From DATKKX01 sp035542775 (lineage in GTDB: Bacteria > Planctomycetota > Phycisphaerae > UBA1845 > UTPLA1): a DNA stretch of 34,513 bases. A model generated the notes under the pieces. That model saw only the letters and a program-made list of their open reading frames with translations. It searched no databases and was not told the DNA's origin. Positions 1 through 7,681 of this stretch are shown in pieces. The translations under genes and the position numbers were made by a program. The stretch is taken from contig DATKKX010000489.1 of assembly GCA_035542775.1 (NCBI GenBank), forward strand, positions 1 through 34,513, given 5' to 3'. Position 1 is the first letter of the stretch; the number at the start of each line of letters is the position of its first letter.

Positions 1-199
1 CAGTAGCCATGTCCACCTGATCGGTCGCTGACGGCGCCGTCGTCGTTGGCAGCGTGGTGGACTGAAGGCTCTGTGTGATCGCGTCGAGGAAGACGGTCTC
101 CAACATCGAACCCGTGCCACAACCGTCCGTGGCACTCAGCAGCAGCGCGCCGCAACTCGCCAGCGCCGCCGCTGCCATCAGTGAAGCCGGTTTATACAT
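1..199 (-). CDS. Exported protein or lipoprotein of unknown function, N-terminal part only
   Basis: The gene runs off the left edge, so only about 66 N-terminal residues are visible. The ATG at 199 follows an AGGAG ribosome site ten bases upstream on the minus strand. The product begins MYKPASLMAAAALASCGALL, a short basic start followed by an Ala/Leu-rich hydrophobic stretch. LASC would serve as a lipobox (Cys16); a second Cys-containing stretch, ATDGCG, follows a few residues later. After that the chain is Ser/Thr-rich. I do not recognise the family. Export is inferred from the leader; whether it is a lipoprotein or a Sec-cleaved protein is open. Confidence 0.6.
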   Translation of the reverse strand, partial: MYKPASLMAAAALASCGALLLSATDGCGTGSMLETVFLDAITQSLQSTTLPTTTAPSATDQVDMAT

Positions 200-544
200 G
201 GCCTAATCACTCCTGCATCATCATAGGGAGCGACACCCGGCGAGTACCCCGTGAGCCAACCATCCCACCGGCGACGTTCCCTTGTGAAAGCGACGAAAAC
301 GGCTCCGGTCCGCATGTCCCCTTCGCATATATCCGGCTGGTCGGTGCGAGGTGGCGGTCGATTGCATCCAGCCCGGCGAAATAAAGGGATACGGCGCAAC
401 GAGGATGTTCTACTTGTTGCAGAAGCAGAACGTCCCCCTTTGCCCTTGTTCTCGGGAGCACAACGTCATAGGGGCCCGCCCACAGCTCTGGGGTTCGACA
501 ATGTCGGTGGCGTAACGGCCCATTACGCGCAGCGACCGCCGCCC
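200..544. other. Intergenic region with two inverted repeats
   Basis: No convincing gene lies here; the frames that stay open are antisense or low-quality. It holds the 5' side of the partial gene at 199 and the 3' side of the esterase at 545. Two visible stem-loops lie at 407-431 (GTTCTACTT / AAGCAGAAC, one mismatch) and 510-528 (GCGTAA / TTACGC). The second lies 17 bases past the esterase stop and could form in its 3' end, but there is no clear U-run. Confidence 0.5.
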
Positions 545-1549
545 TCACCGCTCGCCCCACGATGCAAAGAACCGCAGGATCGCCTGCGTGGCATCGAGTG
601 GCGGGTTATCCGGCCCGAGCAGCACTACCGGCACGTCCGGCGTACCACCGCCCGGCCAGCGGTGCCCGTGACCGTTAAGGAAAATCGCCAGAAGAAACGG
701 ATCGCCACCGGCGTCGTCGTAAGACATCGCCTCGACGCGGGCCGCATCCAGCAGACTGGGACCAAGCAGATCAGCGGTGGTCGCTTCGTCGAGTTGGCGA
801 GGCGTCGCGGAGCAGCCGATCGCGGCCGCCCACTGCGCCAGGGTTTCGCTGGCTGGAGGCGTTGTCCGCTGCAGCCAGCCCACATTCTGCGTGCCGCCTG
901 CAATGGGATAGATCGGGTCCGCGTCGCCCGCTATGAAAATCGTAGGCACGCCAGTCGCCGGCCGGGGATCTTCGATCCAGAACGGGCTGGCTACGACCGC
1001 AATGCCTCGAACGCGTTCGGCCCGCTCGGCGGCGAGCCGGAAGGCCATGGCCCCGCCGCTCGAGTGGCCGGCGACGAAGAAGCGAGTCGCATCGACATCC
1101 GAGCGCCCGGTGAGCTCCTCAAAGAGCCTGCCGAAGAAGGCCATGTCGTCGACCTCGCTGCGAGGAGGACCGACGTAGGGCTGTCCGGCGTTCCAGATGG
1201 TCGGATTGGTCAGCACGTTGATCGGGGCATTCTCATTCATGGGCGGCGCATCCGGCGCCACGGCGACGAAGCCCAAGGCCTTCGCCTGCTCGATCCACCC
1301 GTCCTGAACGAGGGACTCCGCCCCGTTGCCGCCCGAACCGTGGAGAACGATCACGACCGGGGCCGGTGTGCGGGCCGTCGGTTCGAGCGCGGAAACCCAG
1401 TAAGTCCAGGTCCGCCCCGCCGCGTCCAGCTCGTGCCGTTCGAGCATCGCATTCTCTCCGATGGAGATCTCTCTGCTGCCCAAGTCGTCGGGCGGCCAGA
1501 TTGCACAACCCGCAAGACAGACAAGCACCATAACCGGCCAACGGATCAC
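545..1549 (-). CDS. Secreted lipoprotein esterase of the PHB-depolymerase / LpqC type
   Basis: This 334-residue alpha/beta-hydrolase resembles extracellular polyhydroxybutyrate depolymerases and feruloyl-esterase-like LpqC proteins. The start gives a typical lipoprotein leader, MIRWPVMVLVCLAGC, with lipobox LAGC (Cys15). HGSGGNG near residue 70 fits the oxyanion-hole loop. The nucleophile elbow is GHSSGG (Ser163). GDADP supplies the likely acid (Asp211), and GHRWPG, the equivalent of the family's GGHxWPG, supplies His296. It would hydrolyse ester bonds outside the cytoplasm; the substrate cannot be told from sequence. The next gene upstream is divergent, so it is probably monocistronic. Confidence 0.85.
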   Translation of the reverse strand: MIRWPVMVLVCLAGCAIWPPDDLGSREISIGENAMLERHELDAAGRTWTYWVSALEPTARTPAPVVIVLHGSGGNGAESLVQDGWIEQAKALGFVAVAPDAPPMNENAPINVLTNPTIWNAGQPYVGPPRSEVDDMAFFGRLFEELTGRSDVDATRFFVAGHSSGGAMAFRLAAERAERVRGIAVVASPFWIEDPRPATGVPTIFIAGDADPIYPIAGGTQNVGWLQRTTPPASETLAQWAAAIGCSATPRQLDEATTADLLGPSLLDAARVEAMSYDDAGGDPFLLAIFLNGHGHRWPGGGTPDVPVVLLGPDNPPLDATQAILRFFASWGER

Positions 1550-1679
1550 GACGCCGCCCTTTCACGTGAGCGCCGCGCATTCTACCATGCATGCAGGCGC
1601 TCTGCGTCCGCAAGCAGACTGATCGAATATCGCCTTGCTGGTAAGCCATTGTGAGGCAGCCGACAGCTTCAGCTAACCC

Positions 1680-1736
1680 AGCCCCAGGAATACAGGGGGA
1701 GGTTCTACTTCCTGAAGAGGTAGAAGCCTTTGGGCT
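1680..1736. repeat. Two-tier stem-loop
   Basis: The inner stem TTCTACTTC (1703-1711) pairs with GAGGTAGAA (1717-1725) over nine base pairs with one G-U and a five-base loop. The outer arms AGCCC (1680-1684) and GGGCT (1732-1736) also pair. It lies just upstream of the -35 box of the PEP-CTERM promoter and about 130 bases upstream of the esterase start, so it could act in either direction. Its left arm shares the 9-mer GTTCTACTT with the stem-loop at 407-431. Confidence 0.5.
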
Positions 1737-1757
1737 CGCCTCGCGGACCATCTCCTC

Positions 1758-1786
1758 TTGAGAGAAACTCCGGTTTTCGTCATAAT
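1758..1786 (+). promoter_or_regulatory. Sigma-70-like promoter of PEP-CTERM protein 1
   Basis: The -35 box TTGAGA (5/6) at 1758-1763 and the -10 box CATAAT (5/6) at 1781-1786 are 17 bases apart. The -10 box lies inside a perfect 6-bp palindrome, CGTCAT-AATG-ATGACG (1778-1793), which could be an operator. Transcription would start near 1793, giving a leader of about 66 bases. Confidence 0.6.
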
Positions 1787-1814
1787 GATGACGGCGTTGC
1801 TACCCCGCGTTGAT

Positions 1815-1834
1815 GGCCACCAAGTCCGGTGGCC
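1815..1834 (+). promoter_or_regulatory. Leader stem-loop ahead of the ribosome site
   Basis: GGCCACC and GGTGGCC form a perfect 7-bp stem with a 6-base loop, ending about 15 bases before the strong AGGAGGT ribosome site of the gene at 1859. It may stabilise the messenger or affect translation; no known riboswitch fold is recognised. Confidence 0.45.
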
Positions 1835-1858
1835 CTGTTCCGAAGCTAGGAGGTAATC

Positions 1859-2812
1859 ATGCGAGCCGCGATTCAAACCGTGATCTGGTTTACCCTGTCG
1901 CAGTTGGTTCTGGCAGTCGGATTCGGCGCCACCGCTTCCGGCGGCTATTGGTCCACGCCGCAGCCCCTCACCCCCGCGAATTCGACCTTAGACGATTTTG
2001 GCATCACCTTTTCGCACGATCAATTGACATTCTATGTTCAGTCCAACCGCGGCGGGGCCGGGTCGGACATCTACATGTCCAGCCGCGCCGATCTGAATTC
2101 ACCCTGGGGGCCGCTGACACCGGTAACGGAGTGGAACACGTCGGAGCATGATGGTGCGTCCTGGATTTCGCCGGATAACCGTGAAGCATATCTGTTCCGC
2201 CACCAATACGGCGCGACCAGCGCCAACCTCTACCGCTCGACCCGCGCCCAGCCGTCCGATCCCTGGGGCGTCCCCCAACTCGTTCCGGAGTTGAATACCT
2301 CCAGCGCGGACTTTGGTCTGCGATCCTTCGGCAACGGCACCGCCGGCGTACTCTCCTCCAATCGCCCGGGAGGGGACGGCAACTTCGACCTGTGGTGGAC
2401 CACCCGCGCGAGTCCCTCGGACCCGTGGACCACTCCGACTCACATCCCGAACGTTAATTCCTCCGCCTACGACGCCGAAGCGGCCTTGTCCGACGACGGC
2501 TTCCAGCTCATCTTCACCTCATCCCGCTCGGGTGGAGTCGGTCAATTCGATTTGTACTCTGCGACGCGGAACTCGCTGACTGATCCCTTCGGATCGCCTG
2601 CCCTGATTCCGGGCATCAACTCGACCTACGACGACGTGAACGCGGTTCTCTCTCCCGATGGCCAAACGCTGTACTTCCGCAGCACTCGCCCCGGCGGCAT
2701 GGGCGGCGCAGATATCTGGTACGCCGCCTGGGTGCCCGAGCCGAACAGCTTGCTTCTGCTGGCGCTGGGCGTCGGGATGGCGCGAAAAAGGAGACATGCT
2801 GGAATGGCATGA
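1859..2812 (+). CDS. Secreted PD40 beta-propeller protein with PEP-CTERM sorting tail
   Basis: The 317-residue product starts at an ATG directly behind AGGAGGT. A Sec signal peptide covers about residues 1-27 (ending near FGATASG). The body holds WD40-like PD40 repeats, visible as recurring S-x-D and SSNRPGG, SSRSGG and RSTRPGG turns, about one every 45-55 residues, as in propellers resembling the TolB C-terminal domain. The C-terminus is a textbook PEP-CTERM signal: VPEPNS, a hydrophobic helix LLLLALGVGMA, then RKRRH. PEP-CTERM proteins are processed by an exosortase and sent to the envelope or matrix; no exosortase is in this window. Ligand or partner unknown. Confidence 0.85.
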   Translation: MRAAIQTVIWFTLSQLVLAVGFGATASGGYWSTPQPLTPANSTLDDFGITFSHDQLTFYVQSNRGGAGSDIYMSSRADLNSPWGPLTPVTEWNTSEHDGASWISPDNREAYLFRHQYGATSANLYRSTRAQPSDPWGVPQLVPELNTSSADFGLRSFGNGTAGVLSSNRPGGDGNFDLWWTTRASPSDPWTTPTHIPNVNSSAYDAEAALSDDGFQLIFTSSRSGGVGQFDLYSATRNSLTDPFGSPALIPGINSTYDDVNAVLSPDGQTLYFRSTRPGGMGGADIWYAAWVPEPNSLLLLALGVGMARKRRHAGMA

Positions 2813-2910
2813 AGCTGATCGCGCCGTTCCCCGGTTCTTTGCAGCTTCTCTTACCAGGCGCACTTACACCGCTGGCACAAACGACGGTCGCCGAGCCACC
2901 GCCCGGGATC

Positions 2911-4218
2911 CTACGGCTCCACCAGCAGCTTCAAGAACGGCTCGACGTCCAGCCCGTCAGCCCTGCCCGACAGATTCACGTCTGCGCCGGCGACATGCCC
3001 CGGATCCACATCCTGCCCTACCAGCACATTCACAAAATCATCGACATCCGCCTGGTTCACGCCGCCTTGGCCGTCCACGTCGCCCAGCCGGTGTCCGACG
3101 GCCACCACCGCGTGCGGATAGTCCGCCGCCGGTATCTGCGTGATCTGCTTGACTGCCGTCTGCTCGGCCGACGACAACGCCGCCTTGAAGTTGCAGCCCA
3201 GCCCCAGCGCCTCCGACTCCAGCAGCATCCCCCCCGCCGCCATCCCGGCCTCCAGCCTGTAGTACCAGGTGCTCAGACCGGTCTGCGTCAGGCACAACAG
3301 GATATAGCACGGCGCCGGCGCCAGATCGGGCAAGGCCTGCCGCAGCGCGTTGCGCACGTCCGCGTTCTGCACCAGCTCGAGCCGATGATCCCGGGTCGTG
3401 AGGCTGGAGCCGATTCGGTCGCAGTACCGCCAGACCCGGTCGTTCACGACGTAGATTCGATTGGTCAGAAAGTACCCCGCCATCCAGGACGGAACTGTCA
3501 GGCCTGCCTGACCGCTTGAGGCCGCATGCGCCGTGCAGCCGTAGCCCGCCCAGAGGATCTGGGAGAGCCGTTGTAACGAGAGATTGAGGTCGGTGCGGAG
3601 CCCTGTTCGCAGGCGCAGGCCCGCCAGCACCTCCTCCAGGTGGTTGGGGCCGTCCGTCACTGGATTCGGCAACGAGCCGTCCGAGGAAATGGCGACAAGC
3701 TGGCTGGTCAAGCCAGGCACGCTGTTGATCCCGAAGTTGAGGTCCGACTGCTGTGGGCAGCTCGCCACCTGGTTCGACGTGCCGGTCCACAGCGAGACTG
3801 AAGCCCACAACGCCAGAACGTACGAAACCCCGGCGTCAAAGTCGCGCTCGCGGTCGTAGTTTATTCTGAACGCGTTGGTGACCGTCCCGCTCGAATAGTA
3901 CTCGATGGAATGCCCCACCGGGTCATAGATGTACGTACCGGTGTGGTCCTTGAAGTAGATCGTCCTGTAGCTGCCGGTGACAGGCGCTCTACCCGCCGCC
4001 CACAGGATGTTCGCGATTTGCTGACTGGTCGCCGTGCCGGTCAAACCGGAGTGGCGGGCAACGCGGCTGTTCATGCAGATTTCAGCCGAATGCCCCGTGA
4101 CAATCGGCGGCAACAGCGCCGTCCTCTCCCCGGCCCGAGCCACCTGGATGCCGAGATCCCCGAACGCCAACCCGCCCAGCCCGGCCGCCGCCACCTTGCA
4201 GAAACGCCTGCGGTTCAT
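2911..4218 (-). CDS. Tat-exported two-domain nitroreductase-like (SagB-type) protein with dockerin-like tail
   Basis: I place the start at 4218 because it puts a twin-arginine leader at the N-terminus (MNRRRFCKVAAAGLGGLAFG, ending near VARAG); the frame stays open further upstream, but without a leader-like sequence. The 435-residue product has two nitroreductase-like halves. The first includes QQIANILWAAG and GTYIYDP. The second includes LSQILWAGYG, RIYVVNDRVWRYC, LEAGMAAGGMLLESEALGLG and YPHAVVAVG, the signature run of SagB-type flavin oxidoreductases. The C-terminus carries two Ca-loop-like segments, DVDGQGGVNQADVDDF and DVNLSGRADGLDVEPF, like a type I dockerin. Tat export would fit a protein folded around FMN in the cytoplasm. 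Substrate unknown. Confidence 0.75.
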   Translation of the reverse strand: MNRRRFCKVAAAGLGGLAFGDLGIQVARAGERTALLPPIVTGHSAEICMNSRVARHSGLTGTATSQQIANILWAAGRAPVTGSYRTIYFKDHTGTYIYDPVGHSIEYYSSGTVTNAFRINYDRERDFDAGVSYVLALWASVSLWTGTSNQVASCPQQSDLNFGINSVPGLTSQLVAISSDGSLPNPVTDGPNHLEEVLAGLRLRTGLRTDLNLSLQRLSQILWAGYGCTAHAASSGQAGLTVPSWMAGYFLTNRIYVVNDRVWRYCDRIGSSLTTRDHRLELVQNADVRNALRQALPDLAPAPCYILLCLTQTGLSTWYYRLEAGMAAGGMLLESEALGLGCNFKAALSSAEQTAVKQITQIPAADYPHAVVAVGHRLGDVDGQGGVNQADVDDFVNVLVGQDVDPGHVAGADVNLSGRADGLDVEPFLKLLVEP

Positions 4219-4432
4219 CTCGCCGCGATTCTTTCCCGTGTCCTTTCCTTCTGCCTCCACGGCACACCTCCTGAACGTGCCCGCCTCTCCGCCCCGCAGC
4301 CACGATCCCCATTGTACCATCTTCGGATCACTGGTTCACCGCCTCCCATGCGACCAGATTATGGTACGATGCCCCCGGCACGGCCCCGCGGCACGCTCAA
4401 CTCCGCGCAGCCGCCCAACCGGGAGCTAACGC

Positions 4433-4987
4433 ATGAGCATTCTCACCATCGTTGTGGTGGCCCTCGGATTGTCGATGGATGCCTTGGCCGTCGCGATCGC
4501 GGCCGCCATCACGCTCGACAAAATGTCCGGGCGGCACGTCTTCCGCCTCGCCTTTCACTTCGGCCTCTTTCAGGCCCTCATGCCCATCATGGGCTGGCTG
4601 GCCGGCAGACAGTTGCAGCAGTTCATCGCCAGTTGGGACCATTGGATCGCCTTCGCCTTGCTCGCCTTCATCGGCGCCAAAGCCATCCGCGAAGCCCTCG
4701 TCGATTCCAACGGCGGCCGCCCCCGCGATGACCCCACCCGCGGGCTCACGCTGGTTGGATTGGCCGTGGCCACCAGCATCGACGCACTCGCCGTCGGCGT
4801 GAGTCTCGCCATGCTCCGGATAAGCATCTGGTACCCGAGCGTGGTCATCGGCTGCATCACCTGCGCCATTACAGCGATAGGGATGGTGTTGGGAACGCGT
4901 CTGGGCAAGAAATTCGGCAAGCGGGTCGAGGTGATCGGGGGGCTGGTCCTGATCGGGATCGGCTTGAAGATCTTGATCCAGCACTGA
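4433..4987 (+). CDS. mntP: Manganese efflux pump MntP
   Basis: The 184-residue protein matches the length and layout of MntP/YebN: six hydrophobic segments in two related halves, with the paired acidic signatures SMDALAVAIAAA near the start and TSIDALAVGVSLA in the second half. Known members export Mn(II) across the inner membrane and protect against manganese overload. GGGAG lies eight bases before the ATG. I looked for a yybP-ykoY manganese riboswitch in the 110 bases upstream and did not recognise one. It converges with the lipoprotein gene ending at 5026. Confidence 0.93.
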   Translation: MSILTIVVVALGLSMDALAVAIAAAITLDKMSGRHVFRLAFHFGLFQALMPIMGWLAGRQLQQFIASWDHWIAFALLAFIGAKAIREALVDSNGGRPRDDPTRGLTLVGLAVATSIDALAVGVSLAMLRISIWYPSVVIGCITCAITAIGMVLGTRLGKKFGKRVEVIGGLVLIGIGLKILIQH

Positions 4988-5025
4988 CTGTCATGGCACG
5001 CCGAGGGAAGAGACAGACATACCGT

Positions 5026-6156
5026 CTACTTCACCGGCGCTGGCCTGGCCGGCCCCGTCGCCGCGGCTTTGGACGGCGGTGGGCCCCGTCGCGCCGCCAG
5101 CAGGCGCACGTTGAATTTGCAGGACGGATCGCTGACCCGAGCGCCGTCGATGCCCACGACGCCCGCACAGAGCTCAACCGGCGGCAGCGGATCGGTGACG
5201 CTCAACACGCACTGAATCGCCGGTTCACCGTTGATATCGATCATGACAGGTAACAGATACGCGCGTCGGCCGCCGTCCAGGGCGGGCAGGGGCCGCCGAT
5301 CCTCCTGCGGGTTCGGCGCCGTGATCTTGAACGAATAACTCAGCCCTCCCGGAATCAGCAGCGCCCAGAATGGCGGGGAAGGGATGATTGGTTGAACCAC
5401 CCGGGCCAGCGGTGGTGTTTCTCGAATGACCTCGCCGAGTCCGTATAGAGCCGGCATGATGTTGGCATAGGCGCTCACCAGAACGGCCTGGTCCACGGCC
5501 TCACCGGCGCCTTTGCGCCGCAACAGGTCACAGGCCGCGAAAAATCCGCCGCGCAAATAGGTTTCCGGCGCGAGCGTGCCCGCCGTCTTGATCTTCCTGC
5601 CGTTCTCATCAAACACCTCCACGGCCAGGAACACGCCGCCGGAATCCCGCGGAAATGACTCCTCCTGCCCTCCCTTCACCCGCATGGTCACCTCCAGGCC
5701 CCAAAGGCGTCCCGGGAGGCGGCCGATCAGCGCCGGGTCATCGCCTTCGGCCAACCGTAGGTAGATGCTCTTGGGCGCCGAGGCGGAGCCGGCAGCATCG
5801 GCGGGCTGCGCCTCCGGCGGCGGCGTGTCTTTGGGTCCGATGATGAAGACGTCCGCCCCGCGCGGCAGCGCGCCGGATTTCAGTTGCAGCAGCACGAAGT
5901 GAACCGTCTTCCGGCCATCCTTGTCGACCTGAACACCCAGCAGCAGTCGATCCCCGATCCGCCACGCCCCCGCCGGATCCGGCTGGTCGAAGCCTGAGAG
6001 GATCTGGCGCGCAGGCAGAAACGCCCTGCCCAGCAAGTCGGCCTCGGCCGGTGAATCCGTCAGCACGTTGATCGGCCCTGCCGTCTTTGGCGCGCACCCC
6101 GCGAGCATCGCCCAACCGGCCACACCAATCGCCATCACGCACGGCAACCGCCGCAT
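5026..6156 (-). CDS. Lipoprotein of unknown function
   Basis: The start at 6156 follows a good GGAGGT site and yields MRRLPCVMAIGVAGWAMLAGC, a lipoprotein leader with lipobox LAGC (Cys21). The frame continues upstream, but that stretch is not protein-like. The 376-residue product is mostly beta-rich, with no transmembrane segment after the leader. A Pro/Ala-rich linker (near PPPEAQPADAAGSA) lies in the middle and a Pro/Ala/Lys-rich tail ends the chain. Stretches such as GIGDRLLLGVQV-like strands and RLWGLEVTMRVKGG suggest a beta-sandwich. I do not recognise the family; planctomycete genomes carry many such single-copy lipoproteins. Confidence 0.75.
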   Translation of the reverse strand: MRRLPCVMAIGVAGWAMLAGCAPKTAGPINVLTDSPAEADLLGRAFLPARQILSGFDQPDPAGAWRIGDRLLLGVQVDKDGRKTVHFVLLQLKSGALPRGADVFIIGPKDTPPPEAQPADAAGSASAPKSIYLRLAEGDDPALIGRLPGRLWGLEVTMRVKGGQEESFPRDSGGVFLAVEVFDENGRKIKTAGTLAPETYLRGGFFAACDLLRRKGAGEAVDQAVLVSAYANIMPALYGLGEVIRETPPLARVVQPIIPSPPFWALLIPGGLSYSFKITAPNPQEDRRPLPALDGGRRAYLLPVMIDINGEPAIQCVLSVTDPLPPVELCAGVVGIDGARVSDPSCKFNVRLLAARRGPPPSKAAATGPARPAPVK

Positions 6157-6666
6157 GACAAGACCTCCGTGCTCCACGGCATTGTAGGCTGCACGCCGCC
6201 GTGGAACACGGCGCGGCCGCTGGCCTGGCCGCACCCGGCGATAAGCCGGTGGATCGAGAAACGCATGATGAATTATTTCCCTGGGCAAGCGAAGGGTCCG
6301 GAAAGACCAGCACCAATGGCGCAGCCCTGACAACGCCCGACGATCACCGGCCTGAGCGGCATCGTCCGGTGTTCTGATAAGAACCTCGGCCGCACTGCTG
6401 CTCGCTGCCGGGCGATGTGGTGATTTTTCTGCACACTCTGCCACAACCGTCACAGCCAACCCATGCAGTTCGATCGAGCCCGCGCCGAGCGTCTCATCTT
6501 GTCGCGCACGCGAAAGACGCAGCAAAAGAATTTGCTCAGTCGTGAAACTTGGGGTATACTCATGACAAGCAGCTTGTGGAAGGAAGGCTGCTCGATTGTG
6601 CACGTTGCAGTTGATCAAAGAGGAGGAAGTTCCAACCAAAACCGCATACTAGGCAAGGAGTTCGTC
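6157..6666. other. Divergent intergenic region, 510 bases
   Basis: It separates the leftward lipoprotein from the rightward PEP-CTERM gene. It holds a small stem-loop GTTCT-GATA-AGAAC at 6371-6384, a sigma-70-like promoter at 6532-6560, and a leader stem-loop at 6568-6592. An open frame extends through the right part into the PEP-CTERM gene, but it is not protein-like and is rejected as coding. Confidence 0.5.
6532..6560 (+). promoter_or_regulatory. Sigma-70-like promoter of PEP-CTERM protein 2
   Basis: TTGCTC at 6532-6537 and TATACT (5/6) at 6555-6560 are separated by 17 bases. The predicted start near 6567 gives a leader of about 100 bases that opens with the stem-loop AGCAGC (6568-6573) / GCTGCT (6587-6592). 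A start-proximal hairpin of this kind often stabilises messengers. Confidence 0.55.
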
Positions 6667-7356
6667 ATGGGGGGATGCACGAAAGTTCTGTTTGCCGTTG
6701 CTATCGTCGGACTCACCGCTGCGGCCGCGCAGGCCGGCACCATCACGCAGTATGTACCGTTCGGTCCGGCAACGCCGAATTTCGATCAGACGCTCACCTT
6801 CAATCAATTCAATGGACCGTTGGCGGATCTACTCTCGATTCAAGTAGAGCTCGGACTGCACATCGACGGAGGCTACCTCATCGTCGATAATGACGGCACG
6901 CTTCCCGCAACCGTCACCGTCCAGCTCGGCGCGACGGGTGCGATCAGTTCGACCGACGTCCCTCTGATCGACCTCGCCTGGCAGCCGGTTGTGGCCCCCG
7001 TCAGCGTCTTCAGCGGCAACACCTTCAACCTTGCCCCTGACAACGGTGATGGCCCGATGAACGTCGATCCGAACCCGCCCGACGGCGCGACCCACTACGG
7101 CATCCCAGGCAGCAATTCAGGAGCCGGCTTCATCAATCCCGCCTTGTTCGGAAGCTACGTAGGAGCTGGGACCTTCAATATCAAAGCCGATGTCTCGCAG
7201 ATCCTCGACTTCGGCAGCGTCGGCGGCGTTGAAGGAGCTTATGGCCCTGTGCTTGCCGACGGATACGCTCGCGTGATCTACAATTTCGTCCCCGAGCCTG
7301 CCACGGTCCTGGTGCTGATCATCGGTGCCGCCACGGCGATTCGGCGCCGGCTGTAA
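6667..7356 (+). CDS. Secreted PEP-CTERM protein, body of unknown function
   Basis: The ATG at 6667 lies six bases after AAGGAG and opens a clean signal peptide (MGGCTKVLFAVAIVGLTAAAAQAG). The 229-residue product has a beta-rich body (QTLTFNQFNGPLADLLSIQVELGLHIDG, then a Pro/Gly/Asn-rich central loop) and ends VPEPATVLVLIIGAATAIRRRL, a complete PEP-CTERM signal. The N-terminal pattern, in which a differential integral-like beta-sandwich follows F-x-P-F-x-G, resembles the choice-of-anchor type PEP-CTERM proteins, but I cannot name the subfamily. It is monocistronic: own promoter, and a strong terminator 40 bases past the stop. Confidence 0.8.
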   Translation: MGGCTKVLFAVAIVGLTAAAAQAGTITQYVPFGPATPNFDQTLTFNQFNGPLADLLSIQVELGLHIDGGYLIVDNDGTLPATVTVQLGATGAISSTDVPLIDLAWQPVVAPVSVFSGNTFNLAPDNGDGPMNVDPNPPDGATHYGIPGSNSGAGFINPALFGSYVGAGTFNIKADVSQILDFGSVGGVEGAYGPVLADGYARVIYNFVPEPATVLVLIIGAATAIRRRL

Positions 7357-7681
7357 TGCCCGCGCCCTGGCTGACGCGGCATGCTGACACTTCCACAAGG
7401 GGCTGCTCCGCCAGGGAGCAGCCCCTTGCTTCGTCCCGGTGAGGCCCCAAGACGAGAACGAAAACCCTTGCTCGGACGGCGACGACATCCAGCGCCGCGT
7501 CGAAGCCCGGTTATCAGCCCTCACTCTGATTCAGATCAAGGATCCGCAACGGCTGGCCGATGCCCATCCCGAGAACCGACACATGCGGCCTCAGCGGGCG
7601 ACATCGGTGTTCATGAACCTGCAGACTTCATGCTCCTCGGGCTGCGAGAAAACCCCAGAGCTCCTGGTACGAGGTGCAATC
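7357..7681. other. Intergenic region, 325 bases
   Basis: It holds the terminator at 7396-7428 and then about 250 bases of leader for the coiled-coil gene. The frame of that gene is open through this stretch, but the composition is not protein-like and no good ribosome site precedes an earlier start. Confidence 0.45.
7396..7428 (+). terminator. Rho-independent terminator of PEP-CTERM protein 2
   Basis: CAAGGGGCTGCTCC pairs perfectly over 14 base pairs with GGAGCAGCCCCTTG around a five-base loop. The trailing sequence CTTCGT is only modestly U-rich, but the stem is unusually strong. Confidence 0.75.

Larger units (their letters stand above)
1550..1858. other. Divergent intergenic region with stem-loops and a promoter
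   Basis: This 309-base gap separates the leftward esterase from the rightward PEP-CTERM gene. From left to right it holds a long stem-loop at 1680-1736, a sigma-70-like promoter at 1758-1786, and a 7-bp perfect stem-loop at 1815-1834 in the leader of the downstream gene. No gene was seen in it. Confidence 0.6.

Noticed and set aside
251..1654. Plus-strand open frame of 467 codons
   Set aside because: It is antisense to the esterase, which has a lipobox and a full catalytic triad; the frame's product is Arg/Pro-rich and lacks a ribosome site. Long antisense frames are common at this GC content.
4321..4432. Possible manganese riboswitch upstream of mntP
   Set aside because: I could not find the conserved yybP-ykoY loop sequences in these 110 bases.
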